Assembly: GCA_020740775.1 (NCBI GenBank)
Contig: JAHEWK010000021.1
Coordinates: 558,001 to 622,000, forward strand
Direction of reading: 5' to 3'
Source: Ilyonectria destructans
Lineage: Eukaryota > Ascomycota > Sordariomycetes > Hypocreales > Nectriaceae
Length of the DNA stretch: 64,000 nucleotides
Notes under the pieces: model-generated
What the model was told of the DNA's origin: nothing
Seen by the model: only the letters and a program-made list of their open reading frames with translations
Database searches by the model: none
Part shown: positions 42,809 through 54,165 of the stretch, one piece after another
How positions within the stretch are numbered: the first letter of the stretch is position 1
Layout: every line of letters starts with the position of its first letter
Made by a program: the position numbers and the translations under genes

Positions 42809-44844
42809 TCAGATCTCTGGAGCATCCAAGTACCAGGTAAGGTTAACCTGATCCAAGTCCTCCTGAGTATAGCCATTTCCAAAAAACTGGAACCGATTGT
42901 TCGTGAAATAGGTATAATCGAAATCCTCCCATCTGGGTTCTCTGAGGAGTTCACACCAGTGTAGCCGAGTCCCAGGATACTGTGAAGTGACTGGTCCAAT
43001 CCTTTTGCCATTTTTGTACCAGGAAGCGCAAGGCTGACTGTATACCAGTCTCCTAAACATTGCATGCGAATAGTTGTAGTAATCAACTGCGGCTTCTGGC
43101 TTAGGACAAAAGGCTCTGATGTTTTCCCTCTGGATCTTCACCATAGTCTTCATCACGTACCGAGTGAGCCATTCAAGTACTGCAAACACTGGGCCGTGAC
43201 TCCCTGGAAATCCTGGACCCGGGAATTCTTGATTCGAGTTAATTAAAAGAAACGAGAAAGTGATGAGTGGCACTCACGGTAAAAGTTGGGAAAGTGAGGT
43301 GTCATGACAGCCAGATAGCTTCGCGGAAAATCACCGTAGAAGGCTTTGATATCAATACCGTCTCGGCCGGTAACTCCAAACGAGGGAGTAAATGTTGTGT
43401 CGAAGCCAGTGGCACAAATGATGACATCCACTTTGTGTTCGTTCCCTTGATCGTCCAGGAGACCGTCCTTTGTGAATCCGGTGACAGAGGACTTGACAAG
43501 TTGTACATTTCCTTTGGTGAAACTTGTCATGTATTCGTCGCCGGGTGAGAGCCTGCGACATCCGAGTCCAAACTCTGGCGTCAAGTAGTCTGCGATATCA
43601 TCGTTGCCAATCTTCTCTCGCATATGCGCCTTCATATTGATTTTCGCTTCTTTGGAGATCTCACTGCTTTCATGTTGCTGGTATTGGATATCGATTTAGA
43701 AAAAGGGCATTTTCTGTTTGAATGCGTCAAGAAACTTACCACTGGGAATCTACTACCTAAATCCTCCTCGATTGTCCGAATATAGTCGTCATAAGCCTTT
43801 GGATCCTTGCGGAACTTTGCCTTCTGTTCTTCCGTATCTGAGAGTACGTTAGGGCTCATGTAAACTAGGGGTCTCTGGTTGCTAGATGCAGATCAGCTCG
43901 CTTACATTTGAAATTGGAGCCCCCGGGTCCTGCATTCTTTGCCGAGAACCCTGGTGTAAGCCAGACTGGAGACCGGACGAAGTTGAGCAGCTTCTTCACA
44001 TCTGTTTTGGCCATTTTTAGACATGTAATCAGTGAACGAGCTTGCGAAGACTTACCAGGCTGAATGCTTGGAACGACCTGTATGGCGGACGAGCCAGAGC
44101 CTACTACAGCAACCACTTTATCCCGAAGGTCAACCTCGGTATTCCAAGCAGCGGTGTGCATCATAGCACCCTTGAACAAGTCACGACCTGGGATGTCGGG
44201 AAAACGCCATTTACTGTATCAATCTTCAGCGGGAGTCACTTCCACGGGTATAGGATGGTGTACTTCAGCCCACCGCCGGTAGCAAGAAGGATGTCTGCCT
44301 CATCGACGAAGGTGGTGCCATCGGGTCTCTGTATCTGACAGATCCATCTGCCCTTGGCTTCGTCCCATTTGGTGTCAAGCACTCTATGTCGGAAGTTGAT
44401 GTACTTGTACAAGCCAAACTTCTCCGCGGTGTCTTGGAGATACTTGAGAATTTCTGGTGCAGGGGAATAGAAAGAACTCCAGTCCGGGTTGCGGTTCCAG
44501 TAGAATTGATATGTGTGGGAGGGTATGTCGCACGCACAACCGGGGTACTTGTTCTCAAGCCATGTACCTCCAACAGCGTCGTTCTTCTCGTAGATGACCA
44601 GATCGATGTCCTGCATAAGCTTTCTGAACTTGTACGCAACCTGCAAGCCGGCTGCACCAGCACCTGTTGCGACTACACGGAGCTTTCTGCGCTTGTTGAT
44701 GACATCTTCAGTGATTTTGACGCCACCGAAATCTTGTCCGTAAAATGGGTTGTTGTGGATTTCGAGTTCCTTGCCAAAGGCCGCATAGTCAAACTCTGGG
44801 GGGCCTTGGCCGGAAAATGGGTTCCAAGAATTTCCGATTGACAT
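42809..44844 (-). CDS. Baeyer-Villiger monooxygenase (class B flavoprotein)
   Basis: Six exons: 44844-44264, 44213-44056, 44001-43906, 43864-43740, 43677-43278 and 43227-42809, giving 592 aa. The FAD Rossmann motif is VVATGAGAAG (about 58-66). The Baeyer-Villiger fingerprint FxGxxxHxxxW reads FKGAMMHTAAW (about 207-217). The NADPH Rossmann motif is GSGSSA, and ATGFDTTF closes the FAD domain. One intron is only 41 bp. The enzyme inserts oxygen next to a ketone carbonyl using NADPH and O2, giving an ester or lactone. The next gene on the same strand is an esterase, the classic partner in ketone catabolism. Its promoter has three CCGCGG boxes. Confidence 0.92.
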
Positions 44845-45718
44845 ATTTGAAAGGTGCAGATATGTCAAGAGACCTTATGAGATGCTCGTGGTAGAGTGTG
44901 GAAAGCTCTAGGCGGCCAATTGCTACTTCTTAAGTATTTCCCGAGTGACACATGTACAAATATGGTAACATCCGCGGTAGGAACATCTTTACCAAAGGTC
45001 GCGACTAGAAGGACGTCGATCGGCGCGGAGCCGTGCCTCGACTTGACGCATGAAGCCGCGGCACGCTAGGTTACATTTGCGATACGTCTTTGACACTAGG
45101 AATCAAGGCCGAAAACGCCGGTTCGGCTCCAAGTTCCGTGGCGCGAGGCTATACAATGCCGCCCCCGCGGGTCGGGAATATAGGTCATGAAGCGAGACGA
45201 TGCCCCCGCGCTAGGTTAGCAGTTGCTGCCATCACTAATGAAAGAATGACATGACACCGGAGGTTTGAGGGAGAAAAATTTATCGCTGGATGATGGCTTC
45301 AGCCTTCTTTGAGGGAACCTGGTTTGTTTTCACTTCCCACTGTGTTTTTTGCACCACGAAATCCATCGCCACGTAATTCATTGCGGCTAACGTGGTTACT
45401 TTTGAAGTCAAGATTTGTGTTCGTCTTGGATAAGATTGGTTGAGGCATGAAGAAGCTGCTAGTGCCTATTGCGATGTGGTTGTGGGCTTATATTAGAAAT
45501 GATTGCTGAGTTACATGGCGTTCGCTATGATGCCTCAACTGTATGAGAATTATACTGTTTTGTCTATTGGGTTGCCTTAATCAACTTCCGAGTGCTGAGA
45601 ACGACAGGGCCTCACAATGATGGCTTCAACGAGGGTTGAGCGGGAAAAAAGGTGTATAAACAGCTAGCTAAGTTGTTGAGTTTCAAAACCATCTGAATGC
45701 AGACCCCTTCCAACAAAA
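44845..45718. promoter_or_regulatory. Promoter region of the Baeyer-Villiger gene
   Basis: CCGCGG boxes are at 44972-44977, 45056-45061 and 45165-45170, within 330 bp of the start codon. The 11-mer GCCGCGGCACG at 45,055 recurs exactly at 47,370 in the esterase/SDR promoter. The distal half is the esterase 3' flank. No gene seen. Confidence 0.6.
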
Positions 45719-46941
45719 CTACGCTTCCAAAAGCCATTGCACACCTTGGGTTAGATCTTGTTTCCACTTAATGCTCGAGGGAAGCCCTGGAAAGTTCCAA
45801 AATATATGGGGAAGTCCCGGATAAACGTCCAGCTTCGTTTGCACATTGTTCCTACGCAACACCTTTTCATACAGAAGCCCTTCATCGCGAAGAGGATCCA
45901 AACCAGCAACTTGGAAATAAGCCTTTGGAAGCCCACCGAGATTGGGATGCAATAATGGGGAGGCCCTTGGGTCCGTCCAGTCCTCGACTTGGTAATGACC
46001 TATGCTCTATTATTAGGATGAAAATAGGAAAGGGCGGGAGATCCAACCTTCGAAAATCTCCATTGATTTGATATTGATGACCGGTGCGTTAGCGTTTTGT
46101 TCCAGTGACTGTACTTCACTCTTGTATTCCTGGGGAATATGGTTGCGGTTGACAACAGAAGGACACGATAAAAGCTGGCCAGTAATGGGCGGATCCATCT
46201 TCTCATCGCGAGCAAGCTGCGATATTACTGCCGCAAAATTGCTGCCTCCAGAAAACCCTCCCACGACAAATCCTCGCTTCGGGTTGATTTTCAAGGACTC
46301 GTAGTTTGCGGCAATCTATTGACTTGATTAATCGTGGGTCTGTGAGTAGGAGCCCTGGCTTACCCATTTGACAACATCGTGACTATCCTGTAAGCCGACG
46401 GGGAAAGGGTTTTCCGGAGCCAACCGGTAGTCAACATTGAAGACGGCTGCGCGGCAACTGTCTGCAATGACACGAGATGAGACTACCGTGTGTAAGCTTG
46501 CCGCTGTCATTAAAATCGCTTAGGGGGGCTCCTGACCTTCTTCATTATCGAGATTTCCCAACGCGAATCCACCACCATGGAAGCTTGAAATGTTAATCAG
46601 GTACTGTGCGGGCCGTGGATATCTACTTACATGACGACTACCGGCAGATCTGCTGCACCCCGGGGCTTGTAGAAACGCACGGCAATCTCTGCTCCGTCTC
46701 GGATAGGCACACTCAGGTCCTCGACGTCGAGACTCTCTCTTGGCATTGGTGTCTTTTCATTCATGGCAGCCTTCATTCGTGCCATAGATGTTCGAAGATA
46801 TTCTAGAGACCCTTGCAACGGCGGAGGCGCCTTGGCTGCGAACTGTGGATATGGTCAATACAGCAAGACAACACCGGAAAGGGGAGATGATACGTTAAGC
46901 CATTCCTGCGCAGGTTCGCTCATGGATGCGTATTCAGCCAT
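45719..46941 (-). CDS. Alpha/beta-hydrolase esterase, hormone-sensitive-lipase type
   Basis: Six exons: 46941-46894, 46842-46631, 46583-46537, 46461-46364, 46315-46048 and 45999-45719, giving 317 aa. The oxyanion-hole motif is FHGGGF (about 88-93). The nucleophile elbow is GFSGG with Ser about 157. Asp about 259 in [10 protein letters not shown] and His about 289 in LPHIFW complete the triad. [11 protein letters not shown] is the standard family segment. Introns are 47-75 bp. It lacks an obvious signal peptide, so it is probably cytosolic. Same strand and next to the Baeyer-Villiger gene, it is well placed to cleave the ester formed there. Confidence 0.92.
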
Positions 46942-47675
46942 TGTGATTTTTTAGACTGTTGTAACTTGTTTTGATGATGAGAAATATAAGCTTGTGAAGG
47001 ACTACCAAGAATGCGGTTGAAGGGTTTCTCTGTCTTTTTCTTTCACGCGCATATGAAGTGCAGAAGAAGGGTTGATATGGGGCTGCGAGTTTGATTGAAT
47101 GGAGTGGAAAACTGTGTCCAATATTGGCATCAACCTTCCGCGGCCTAGTTCGGCCCAACAGGGAAAGTCATGATTTGCAGAGCTAACTATGAGTCGACCG
47201 AGCTTTCCTTGAAACCGAAGAAAGAGCCATTGCAGGATAAATTGTGACCTACACTATCCCCGTAAACCTCTTGGTTGACTGCTTGCCATGGAAAGCTCCT
47301 ACTACCTCGCCGAGGAACAATCCTGATGTCTCCACTTTCCGCGGCAGCGGTTGATTTCGGTCCCCACTTGCCGCGGCACGTTTGTGGCTTGGCTGACGGC
47401 TAAATCCGCAAGCTAAGGCAAGCAAGGGAGCAAGCCTCACCAGGGTTGGGATCACTTATTCTGCGTTCCGCGGCAAAGGAGATGATGGAATCTGGGAAAA
47501 GTGGTGACGTGCTGTTGGCCTGACGGGATTCCCCTGCGCAAATTTGTGTTGTGACGCCTAGTATGATTTCCCTGTGATTATATACGTTGTGGTTCGCTGA
47601 ATATCTCGAGTGGTCACCAGCTAACCTATTGCACAATTGCACAATTGCACAAATCCCATCTAGTTGGCAGCGAAA
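46942..47675. promoter_or_regulatory. Divergent promoter shared by the esterase and an SDR
   Basis: Four CCGCGG boxes lie within 336 bp: 47138-47143, 47339-47344, 47371-47376 and 47468-47473. Contexts are CTTCCGCGGCC, TTTCCGCGGCA, TTGCCGCGGCA and GTTCCGCGGCA, giving a working consensus TTCCGCGGCA. This is the densest cluster of the motif in the window. Confidence 0.65.
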
Positions 47676-48731
47676 ATGGATAGCCTCACTGGAATTTCGG
47701 AAGACTTCTCTAACAAAGTCGTCATAGTCACAGGTAGGTGTTGGTGGCCTTTGATGCTCCTAACTTGGTCTTGGTCTTGGTCTAATAAGCTGTCATCTCT
47801 CTAGGCGGGTCTTCGGGAATAGGCTTCGCCATCGCTAACCAATTCTCTCAACGCATGGCCAACGTGATTATCGCCGACATTTCGAAACCGGCACACATAC
47901 CTGACAAAGCAACCTTCATCAAGACGGATGTAACTAGTTGGGCGTCGCAGCTCGAATTGTTCCAGAAGGCTGTGGAGCTGCACAATAGAATAGACATTGT
48001 ATGCGCGAATGCAGGCATATCTGAAGATAAGGAAGCCTTTCAAGACAAAGTTGACGAGTATGGCGTTCCGTTGGAGCCTAGGTGGAACACAATTCACGTC
48101 AACTTGATCGGGGTATCTATCAGCACCAAGCTTGCTATTCATTTCTTGAAAATGTACGGTGGTGGCAAAATCATTCTTACATCTTCCCTCTCAGGTACGT
48201 TTGTCATTGGAACCAGAACGTTTCCAACTTTGCTTATTCCCGATGCCAACAGGGTACGATGCAAGTGGCCTTCCGACGTATGCGGCTTCCAAGCACGGCG
48301 TAAGTGTTTCCTAATCCCTGTGGCGCCTGATAAATGAAGGCCGCTCATTCCTTTCAAACTAGGTCGTCGGCCTGCTGCGCGGATTGCGAGACCATTTGCC
48401 ACCGTTGGGCATCACAATCAACTGTTTGGCCCCCGGCTTCACCGATACCAATATTCTCCCCTCGGAAGAGATGGTCCAAAGCCTGAAAGAGGCGGGCATC
48501 AATGTACAGAGTGCGGACACAGTGGCGTTGGCCGCGCTATATTTTGCGTCGCAAGGTGGAGTCAACGGCAAAGCATTTGCCATCATCAATGGAAAGTACT
48601 TTGAAGTCGAGGACGGGTTGAACCAAGCATTTCGTGGGATACTCGGCGGGGCGACAAGTAACTCGGAGAGGAAACGCCAGGGTGGTCGTGCCCACGAAGT
48701 GGTGGATAAACTGTTCAGAGTTGACCTTTGA
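47676..48731 (+). CDS. Short-chain dehydrogenase/reductase (15-hydroxyprostaglandin dehydrogenase-like)
   Basis: Four exons: 47676-47733, 47805-48194, 48253-48299 and 48363-48731, giving 287 aa. The cofactor motif is TGGSSGIG (about 19-26), then ADISKP with an acidic residue that favours NAD(H), CANAG, the serine of TSSLSG and the catalytic YAASK (Tyr about 159, Lys about 163). It would oxidise a secondary alcohol or reduce a ketone. It shares a divergent promoter with the esterase, so it may supply the ketone for the Baeyer-Villiger step or oxidise the released alcohol (inference). Confidence 0.9.
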
Positions 48732-49090
48732 ACATGTCTTGAAGAGCTTTGGCAGATAAATCGTTGATTGATCATGAATGTGCAAAGGCTTTCCTTGGAG
48801 TGGCCCGTCAGAGCGTCCGCGAGGTGTGCCTCTCCGACCCACGAGCCCAGTGACGCAATACTCCACAAAGGATGCGGGGTTCACCAATGAGAAGCCCACG
48901 TAATCTAAGCCTCTAAACCCAAAGCGAGCATAGTTTGGTAGTACTGTACCATGTATGTAGGCCTAGCATATATAATGCAGGGACGAGGACCCCGCTCCAT
49001 CCCACACAATCTCCTGGGCTGCTTCCCCGGACTGCTCGGCTCTCATCACGCATCATACTACCTATCATACCGTCAATCACGATCAGGACT
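48732..49090. other. Intergenic, promoter of the second cluster regulator
   Basis: 359 bp between the SDR stop and the regulator start. No CCGCGG box and no gene seen. Confidence 0.5.
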
Positions 49091-51473
49091 ATGGAAGGAG
49101 CCCTTGCATTTTTCGCAAACGCGCCAAACGGCACAAATACCTCGACGCGTGGTGAAAGGCGTGGTCGGAAGCGTGCTGCAGAAGCGTGCGCCGGCTGTCG
49201 CGCTCGCAAGGTTCGATGCGATGTCATCGGTCAATTCCCTTGCGTACGATGCCAGCTCGAAGGATGCGATTGTGTCACGACAACGAAACAGCGCCCGTAG
49301 GTATTTCCTACCTCGCCTTGGGAACGTTTTCCTGCTTACCGTCGTTGCCTACCCCTCCAGGACAAGCACATCCGACCCAAGGGTTGTGCATCAGCAGCAA
49401 AACAACGACATTTTCCTGGCTTCACACTTTGGGTTCTCGCCCGCAACTTTGGCTTTGACGTCAATGCCACATGATACGATTGGCGATGCTAGCCTAGACA
49501 CAGCGTACACCGATCTCGGAGGCTTGAATTGCTGGCTGACCGGTCCGGAGAGAGAGCGAGAAGGCTCCGACACCATTACAGAAGCCCTTGCGATGGGAGA
49601 ATCCCTGTTCATTGATCCGACCTTCACTCAAGAATTCACTCCTTTGGCTCAATCGGATGGACCGGACCTATACAAGCTATCGCATCTGGCCGAGGATGAC
49701 GTGGCCTACCTAAAATCCAAGAATGTCTTCAGCCTCCCACCAAAAGAGGTACAAGACGAACTCGTCAACAACTACTTTCTCTACGTCCACCCACTTCTAC
49801 CCATAATGAGGGAAAAGGATTTTCGCGATGATTACGAGACCAATCTCACTGGGACAAGCTTACTCTTGTACAGAGCAATGGTTTTTGTGGCAACTTCTGT
49901 ATGACTAATTCGCCTACACCGCTCCTTTGGCTAACTTTTAGGCCCAGTACATGTCGAAAAAAAGCCTTGAAATGTGCGAATTCAGTTCAATCAGCGAAGC
50001 TCAAGACGCACACTTTACCCGAGCAAAGGTCGGATTATTGCGCCTTCTTACTCCGGTCCATTCGTATCACTGTGATCCATGACTAATTCCGCCACAGCTG
50101 TTGTACGACTTTGACGCAGAGAGGAACATCTTACCGCGTCTGCAAGCTACTCTGTTGTTCTCTTATTGGGCACCACAACTCAAGCAAAACCCTTCCCGGA
50201 TAAACGTTCACTGGCTCAGCCTAGCCATTGTGATGGCCAAAGAGCTGGGCATGCATCAAGATGCCGGCGCTGAGTTGGCGGATAAAACGCTCAGGAGAAG
50301 AATTTGGTGGAGCTGCATTTTCAGAGATACAGTTCTTGCCTTTACCTACAGACGACCTCCCATGGTTCACGCCGTTGACCATGCCAGCAGCCCTCTCTTT
50401 ATCGAAGATGTTCTCGATGGTCTTCGAGGCTCTTCGGCATACTCCGAACCCGCAACACGGGTAATAGCAAGACTCTTCATACGTGTTACTGACTTGGCAG
50501 CTATTGCTTCTCGACTTTTAGAATCGAGGTATTCTCCACGGTCTTCCACAACCACTGCAGGAGACTCAGCTTCAACTATGTTGGATGGTATACTTGATAT
50601 GGAACGGTCAAACACCGAGTTCAAGATGTGGAAGCACGGCTTCCTGGCCGAGGACTTTAGCTACTTGGACTCGGAAGAAAGTGCCTATCGACCCTTGATG
50701 CTACATCGAAATTTCATCCTCATCTTACACAAGTAAGCTATGGCCAATTACCCATGGCCTTGTCCGATTATTTTCACTTGCGCAAAGCTAATTTGTCGTC
50801 TGCTTAGTGCTTTCATCATAATCGCAAACCAGCCCCGGCGTTCATTCCTTGACACGTCTTCAACTCTTTGGAACGAGGGTATCCAAGAGGTACTCACGAC
50901 GTCTTGGGAGCGAACGACCAAGGCTGCATCGGAGATATCAGCACTTGTCAAGGAATTAATTCAACTTGGTCTTGCTGGAATTTTCCCAATCTCCTTGTAT
51001 GCACACTCAGATAACAGAATATTCCTCCACGGGCTATTCTTTGATAATTCGACCTTACGCTAACTTTACATTGTAGTAGCTCAATTATCGTCAGCGCAGC
51101 TGTAATACAGTCTCTCGCGGCCCAGATGGAGAATCAAAAGCAGTTGGACAATAATTCACCAATGCGCATCTGCCTCTATGCTCTTGACGCAATGAAGCAA
51201 CGGTTTCCCATAGTCGACGACCTTGGCCGAACTCTCGATGCAGTCATGAAACTAAACCCAGATAATCTCACCCAGGCGATTTCACTAGCCCAGCAGCGAG
51301 GCGAATCCCTAAGGTCACCATCTCAAACATCAGAGAAAACCCTCAGCGAGTTTTCGAATATCTTTGCCATTCTTAATTTTTTCGACATATCCGTTGCAAT
51401 CCAAGGAGCAGTGTCTAAAAACGGCGTACCAAACTCGACATTCATCAGCTCTGTATCTAAGATGTCGCCCTAG
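49091..51473 (+). CDS. Zn2Cys6 transcription factor with fungal middle homology region
   Basis: Six exons: 49091-49296, 49361-49898, 49942-50028, 50098-50732, 50808-50996 and 51077-51473, giving 683 aa. The zinc cluster spans about residues 33-61 (CAGCRARKVRC, seven residues, CVRC, six residues, C). Middle-region segments are LVNNYFLYVHPLLPIMREKDF, LLYDFDAERN, LRRRIWWSCIFRDTVLAFTYRRP and HWLSLAIVMAKELGMH, the cutinase factor 1 beta-like type. It resembles the regulator at 27.5-30.4 kb in domain order and wording, so the two may be diverged paralogues. It is likely a nuclear activator of the surrounding genes. Confidence 0.88.
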
Positions 51474-52622
51474 CTGGCCATTCGCACCAATTCCACGCAG
51501 CCCAGCAGCTCCCGGAACCAGAGCGCATATCGGTCGCTCTGAATTGGCGGAGGAGCTCTGTATCCAGCGGAGGAATTCTGGCCCATTGTCTTGCTCTGAC
51601 CCGGCTTCCAAACGCTGGGCAAGCTTCAACCGCAACCTCTCATCTTTTCTGATGAAGTCAATGTCATCGGCGTCAGTGGCTCCGTTATTGAAGAGCAATC
51701 GGCAGCCGAAGATAGCTAGATGCACCCTTTGGATGTTGCTGAGGGCGGCTTGGCGGCTGGAGTGAAAGCCGCCGAGGCCGGGCAGCCCAGTTGTTTGAAG
51801 ATGCCGCTTGTATTTAGCGGGCTTGATCGCTCCATCGTCGAGAGCGTGGCGGCAGCTGTTCGTGTAGGCTAGGCAGCTCTGGCTATTGTCGCGTTGCTAC
51901 AAGACACCGAGGATGTCTAGGAATGCAGGCAGCGTGTTGGTCGTGTTGCTCATCGTGGTACTCGTGTGTTGTGTTGGGCTTGGTGTGAAGAAGGAAGCTA
52001 GCCTGACTTGTCGGCTCGGCGGGAGACGGTTTTTACATGTGCTATGGTTGAGGATAAGCTTTTTAAGAATGGCTATCAAGGTCACAGGGAGGGACCCAGA
52101 CGGGTTGCAAAGACAGGCTCAAGGTGTGGGATCAATGCAGACCAAAGAATTGTTAATGGGATACGGTTATTGTGTCTTGTGGTGCTGGGTATAGCATCTA
52201 ATTGTGTTGCCATTGGGTTAATTAAAGTGGCTATTAACGGCTGAGTTTTGGAGCTCTGAATGGCCTTTTCGCCGAAAATAAATGGGGTTAAGTCACCGCT
52301 GTCAGGGGTTGTACTCACGTACACGGCATCTGCCGACTTTCTCTCATTCTTTCGCGACGAAAGGCGTCCCAGTGCCAAACTACAGTTCAGCCCCTGGAGA
52401 CGAATTTAAACGCCACATCCTCCAAGGCCGCCCTGCATGACTCAAGGCCCGACTGGTCCGCGGAACTCGGGAACCCCTGTTAGTCTCCGTACTAGCTTGG
52501 TCGGGCTACACCAGAAGAGGGGAGGGGTCACATATATGACGGGAACTCCTTTGCCGAAGGACGATCTTGCCCTTGGGTCCGTCCTCGCGTCCTCGAGCCC
52601 TCAAGCCTCTGACTGTATCGTC
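51474..52622. other. Intergenic with an unassigned minus-strand open frame
   Basis: A minus-strand frame from about 51,890 to 51,474 (and on into the regulator's 3' end) contains KPAKYKRHLQTTGLPGLGG and VHLAIFGCRLLFNNGATDAD. It has no obvious start codon and I do not recognise it. A CCGCGG box is at 52458-52463, 160 bp before the receptor gene. Confidence 0.35.
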
Positions 52623-54165
52623 ATGAAGTGGATTGTACCTTTGTTGGCGGTCCTACGGCCGTGTTCGGCGACGGCGGCAGATGTTTCGACAAAAGAGCTG
52701 CTCTCCGAATTACCCCAGTGCACGGTACGCCTCTCCCCAGCTTTGGATCGCCCGTCGCAGTCACGCTAATCTGCCAAGTAGAGATCTTGCCTTGGCGATG
52801 CGATCTCCCAATCTGACTGCAGCTCCAACGACACCAAGTGCGTATGTACTAATGATAAGGCCTTGCCAGTGGCATTGATATGCGTATCCGAGAGCTGTCC
52901 AGTCAAAGAAGCTTTGAGTATGTATTCATCTGCTCGACAATGAGCTTGATGCTGATTGAGCAGTGACCCAAAATTTGACCAATACCTATTGCAATGTCCC
53001 CGTCCGCGATAAGACGAGCTCATTAATCAAGCTCACAATTATCCTCGGCGTGTTCTCGGGTAGCTCAATTCTTTTACGCATCGCATGTAAGGTCTTCATC
53101 ATGCATTCAGACTTTGGCCTTGATGACCTTTTCACCATTCTCTCATTCTGCTGCTGCGTTCCGTCGGTCGCGATGACCCTCCACGGCACGGCTAGTCACG
53201 GACTGGGAAGGGATATTTGGACACTCGAGTTTGACGATATTACTACGTTCGGATTCTTCTTCTATCTTGTAGGAGTCCTTTATTTTCCCCTGGTCTCTCT
53301 GCTAAAGATGTCGGTATTGTTCTTCTATCTTCGAATCTTCCTTGGACTTGCGCACAAGCTTCTCTGGGGAACAATTATCTTTAACGCTATTTACGGCATT
53401 ATATTCACCTTCTTAGGGGTATTTCAATGCACTCCCGTTAGCTATTTCTGGACGAAATGGGATGGGGAACATAAGGGAACATGGTATATCAAGCTGCCTT
53501 ACATCCCACTTTCAAGCTCTAACATCTTCAGCCTAAATATCAACGCCATCACCTGGGCGAATGCGGCTATCAGCATTGCCCTAGATCTATGGATGTTAGC
53601 GATTCCGCTATGGTGCTTGCGACGCCTGAAGCTGCATTGGAAGAAGAAGATTGGCGTTGCTGCGATGTTTATCGTTGGAACATTGTGAGTGCCTCAAGGC
53701 AGGATTACTCGCCTAGCGGCTAACCTCTATAGTATCACTATAGTGAGCATTATTCGTTTGCAATCTCTCGTCAACTTTGGATTTTCTCAAAATCCAACCT
53801 ATGACCTGACGGATATCGTTATGTGGTCCACCATCGAGACCCATGTTGGCGTTATCTGCGCATCTATGCCAGCCCTACGCATTTTACTTGTTCGACTAGT
53901 CCCGGTCCTCGGAGGTTCGTCATACAGCTCGAGAAAGTATCAGAACTATGGGGAGCAATATCAGAACCATGCTCTCGGAGAGCTCCCTTCGCGGGGAAAA
54001 TCTATATCGAGGCCAAAGGACGGCGGAATCGAGTTACAGAGGACTTTCGAGGTCCAGTATGGCGATGGAGATGAGGCGAGGCTGGTGACATCTGACTGCT
54101 TTAGCACAGGAGCGGGAGTAAGCACCGGCGCAGGTGCCCAGAGTACGAGCGAGGTATCACTATAA
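52623..54165 (+). CDS. CFEM-domain, PTH11-type seven-helix membrane receptor-like protein
   Basis: Four exons: 52623-52724, 52782-52917, 52964-53684 and 53733-54165, giving 463 aa. A signal peptide (MKWIVPLLAVLRPCSATAA) is followed by a CFEM domain. After splicing at 52725-52781 its cysteines read LPQCTRSCL, SDCSSNDTKCVCTND and ICVSESCPVKEAL. The remainder has hydrophobic helices including LIKLTIILGVFSGSSILL, FFFYLVGVLYFPLVSLLKMS and WANAAISIALDLWMLAIPLW, ending in a hydrophilic cytosolic tail. This is the architecture of Pth11-like fungal receptors, which lie in the plasma membrane. At the cluster edge it could sense a surface or substrate cue (inference). Confidence 0.88.
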
